Shown here piece after piece: positions 62,403 through 64,000 of a stretch of 64,000 bases of DNA. Position 1 is the stretch's first letter; each line of letters starts with the position of its first letter. The translations under genes were made by a program, and so were the position numbers. The stretch is from Oscillospiraceae bacterium (lineage in GTDB: Bacteria; Bacillota_A; Clostridia; Oscillospirales; Oscillospiraceae): assembly GCA_017408725.1 (NCBI GenBank), contig JAFQUA010000031.1:1-64000 (forward strand), written 5' to 3'. The notes under the pieces were generated by a model. The model was not told where the DNA came from, did no database searches, and was given only the letters and a program-made list of their open reading frames with translations.

Positions 62403-63565
62403 AGGGAACCCTCCTGTTTTTTTATCTCATTTCGGTGACGGGAAATACTTAAAACGACACCCATTTCTCCGAGATTCACAGCCAGAGCCGTTCCACCATA
62501 GGAGAAGAAAGGGAGTGCGATTCCCGTCGAAGGCAACAAATTGGTAACAACACACAGATTCAGTATCGTCTGCACTGCGATCAATGTCACCAGACCTGCC
62601 GTAAATACCGTTGAAAAACGATCCTTCGCCTTCAGTGCGATCCAATACCCCCGCAGGATCATTGCTGCAAACAGACAAATGATCAGCACCGCGCCGACAA
62701 GTCCAAGTTCCTCGCAGATAATCGCGAAAATATAATCGTTATACTGAAAGGGCAGATATAAATACTTCTGCCTGCTTTTTCCGAATCCCAGACCAAACAG
62801 TCCGCCGGAGCCAATGGCATACAGCGACTGCAAGATCTGATAACCGGTATCTCCCGGATCCTGCTCCGGATGAAGCCATGCAGTGACCCGGTCACCGGCA
62901 TAACCCATAAATGTAATATAAATCAGCACAAAGGCAGCAGCTGCCCCGGCACCGGCCAGAAGCCACTTGGGGCTCGTACCGGCAACAAACATCATCACTA
63001 CCGCAACCATACCCATAAGCATAATCGCAGACAGATGTTTCTCCAGTGCCAGAGGAATCAGTATTCCCAGCAATGCTCCGCCAAAACCCAGTACACCGTA
63101 ACGGAATTGCTCTGCCTTTTTCCCAAAACCCTTTGTCAACTTGGCAAACATGAGGATCATGGTAAATTTGGCAATCTCCGAAGGCTGAAACTGGATCCCG
63201 GCAATGTTGATCCAACGCCGGGCACCGTTAACAGATTCACCGGCCACCAGAACCAGAAGCAGCATAGCAATGCTGATGCCGTACAGCGGCCATGCAAATT
63301 TCAGCCAGAATTCCGCGCTGATCCTGCTGAAAGCATACATACATATCAGTCCCAGCACGCCGCAAACCGCCTGCTTCTGCAGGTATTTCGTAGAAATTGC
63401 GTAGCCGGTATCATATTCGCTTTGGGCAGAGCTGGCAGAGTACAGCATTACCAAGCCAACCACCAGCAACAGTAACACCAAAAGCAAAAAAGGTATATCA
63501 ACGCATTCCCCCGTCCGTTTCAGACGGCGTTCCTCTTTGGCATACAGAGCTTTCCCTGCAGCCAT
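62399..63565 (-). CDS. ftsW: Lipid II glycosyltransferase FtsW
   Basis: 388 residues, SEDS family with about ten membrane segments. Motifs include GARRWINIAGIQFQPSEIAKFTMI, the catalytic-site region FAIICEELGLVGA and LPFFSYGG near the end. It polymerises glycan strands at the septum. Its stop overlaps the murG start, and it lies 20 nt downstream of mraY. Confidence 0.95.
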   Translation of the reverse strand: MAAGKALYAKEERRLKRTGECVDIPFLLLVLLLLVVGLVMLYSASSAQSEYDTGYAISTKYLQKQAVCGVLGLICMYAFSRISAEFWLKFAWPLYGISIAMLLLVLVAGESVNGARRWINIAGIQFQPSEIAKFTMILMFAKLTKGFGKKAEQFRYGVLGFGGALLGILIPLALEKHLSAIMLMGMVAVVMMFVAGTSPKWLLAGAGAAAAFVLIYITFMGYAGDRVTAWLHPEQDPGDTGYQILQSLYAIGSGGLFGLGFGKSRQKYLYLPFQYNDYIFAIICEELGLVGAVLIICLFAAMILRGYWIALKAKDRFSTVFTAGLVTLIAVQTILNLCVVTNLLPSTGIALPFFSYGGTALAVNLGEMGVVLSISRHRNEIKKQEGSL

Positions 63566-63585
63566 CCTATACCCCTTTCAGATAT

Positions 63586-64000
63586 TTAAACCATTTTCAT
63601 TCCCTGAATTCCCAACCATGCAATGATGCAGGCAATTGCGGATACAGCGGCAAAAATTAAAACAATCTTGACTTCTTTCCAGCCACACATTTCAAAATGG
63701 TGGTGAATGGGAGACATTTTGAACAACCGCTTGCCATGGGTCAGCTTGAAATAGCCTACCTGCAGGATCACAGAAAGTGTCTCAACAATATACACAATAC
63801 CCACAAGGATCAATATCAGCGGCATATTCAGCGCAAAAGCAAGTCCGCAAACCGCACCGCCTAAGAACAAAGAGCCAGTGTCACCCATAAACACCTTGGC
63901 AGGATGCCAGTTGTAGAATAAGTATGCAATCAATCCACCAATCAGGCAGGCAGGCATCAACGCAAGATCCATTTTATTCTGCAACACCGCTGCGGCAGTA
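63586..64000 (-). CDS. mraY: MraY (partial; N-terminal part lies beyond the window)
   Basis: About 138 C-terminal residues are visible and the frame is open to the window edge. The phospho-MurNAc-pentapeptide transferase signatures are present: NWHPAKVFMGDTGSLFLGG with the catalytic Asp and the magnesium site, and SPIHHHFEMCGWKE. It makes lipid I from UDP-MurNAc-pentapeptide and undecaprenyl phosphate. murD does not follow it; ftsW does, with only 20 nt between. Confidence 0.96.
   Translation of the reverse strand, partial: TAAAVLQNKMDLALMPACLIGGLIAYLFYNWHPAKVFMGDTGSLFLGGAVCGLAFALNMPLILILVGIVYIVETLSVILQVGYFKLTHGKRLFKMSPIHHHFEMCGWKEVKIVLIFAAVSAIACIIAWLGIQGMKMV

Overview
The window looks like the chromosome of a gut-type, low-to-mid-GC Clostridia bacterium (Oscillospiraceae or a near relative). 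The evidence is the Firmicutes gene content and order: a tyrS T-box, recN-argR-nadK-tlyA-dxs with oapA and OLE RNA, split chromate transporters, BlaI/BlaR1, a SpoVB-like flippase, Clostridia-type small proteins, and strong AGGAGG ribosome sites. This assignment is an inference from content; no rRNA is present to anchor it.

Layout. 1-3.9 kb is the right end of an integrated element: a hairpin carrying the nonanucleotide TAGTATTAC, a CRESS-type (circovirus/geminivirus-like) HUH-SF3 Rep, an FtsK/TcpA-like DNA pump, an excisionase and a tyrosine integrase. The element ends against the 3' end of a tRNA-Ser(GCT) gene; its other end lies left of the window. 4-9 kb holds a second tRNA-Ser, a HAD phosphatase, coaX-yfcE, three small conserved proteins and a membrane-anchored CHAP protein. 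9-13 kb is GDPD, an MFS transporter and tyrS behind a T-box leader. 13-19.8 kb is the recN-argR-nadK-tlyA-dxs-oapA operon headed by a large OLE RNA. 19.8-24.1 kb has a Nudix hydrolase, a Y-family polymerase with a small partner, a HAD protein, and smpB, a PPIase and tmRNA. 24.1-31.5 kb is carbohydrate and cofactor metabolism (a broken fucosidase, a eukaryote-like branching enzyme, lplA, rpe, a SIS protein, YjbQ). 31.5-45.4 kb holds HD, folA, thyA, ygiQ, a second PPIase, a double-OB SSB-like protein, feoAB, nth, a flippase, pepD, secG, prfB and two tRNAs. 45.5-56.4 kb is transport and regulation: a 1293-residue RND pump, the two-gene chromate transporter, an oxidoreductase, blaI/blaR1, YwaF and an ABC exporter. 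56.5-57.2 kb is a five-tRNA array (Cys, Gly, Phe, Asp, Val). 57.3-64 kb is hslO, a methyltransferase, and a dcw cluster ftsZ-divIB-murG-ftsW-mraY that runs off the right edge.

Three things stand out. First, the left element joins a virus-like Rep and its matching nicking-site hairpin to a conjugation-type DNA pump and an integrase. Second, the tmRNA and the tRNA-Cys are each followed by a very short cassette (146 and 171 bp repeat periods) bounded by a copy of that RNA's own 3' end. Both cassettes share the same 10-bp palindrome and layout, which suggests one unreported family of non-autonomous insertions at RNA-gene ends. Third, the OLE RNA sits beside its known protein partner OapA.
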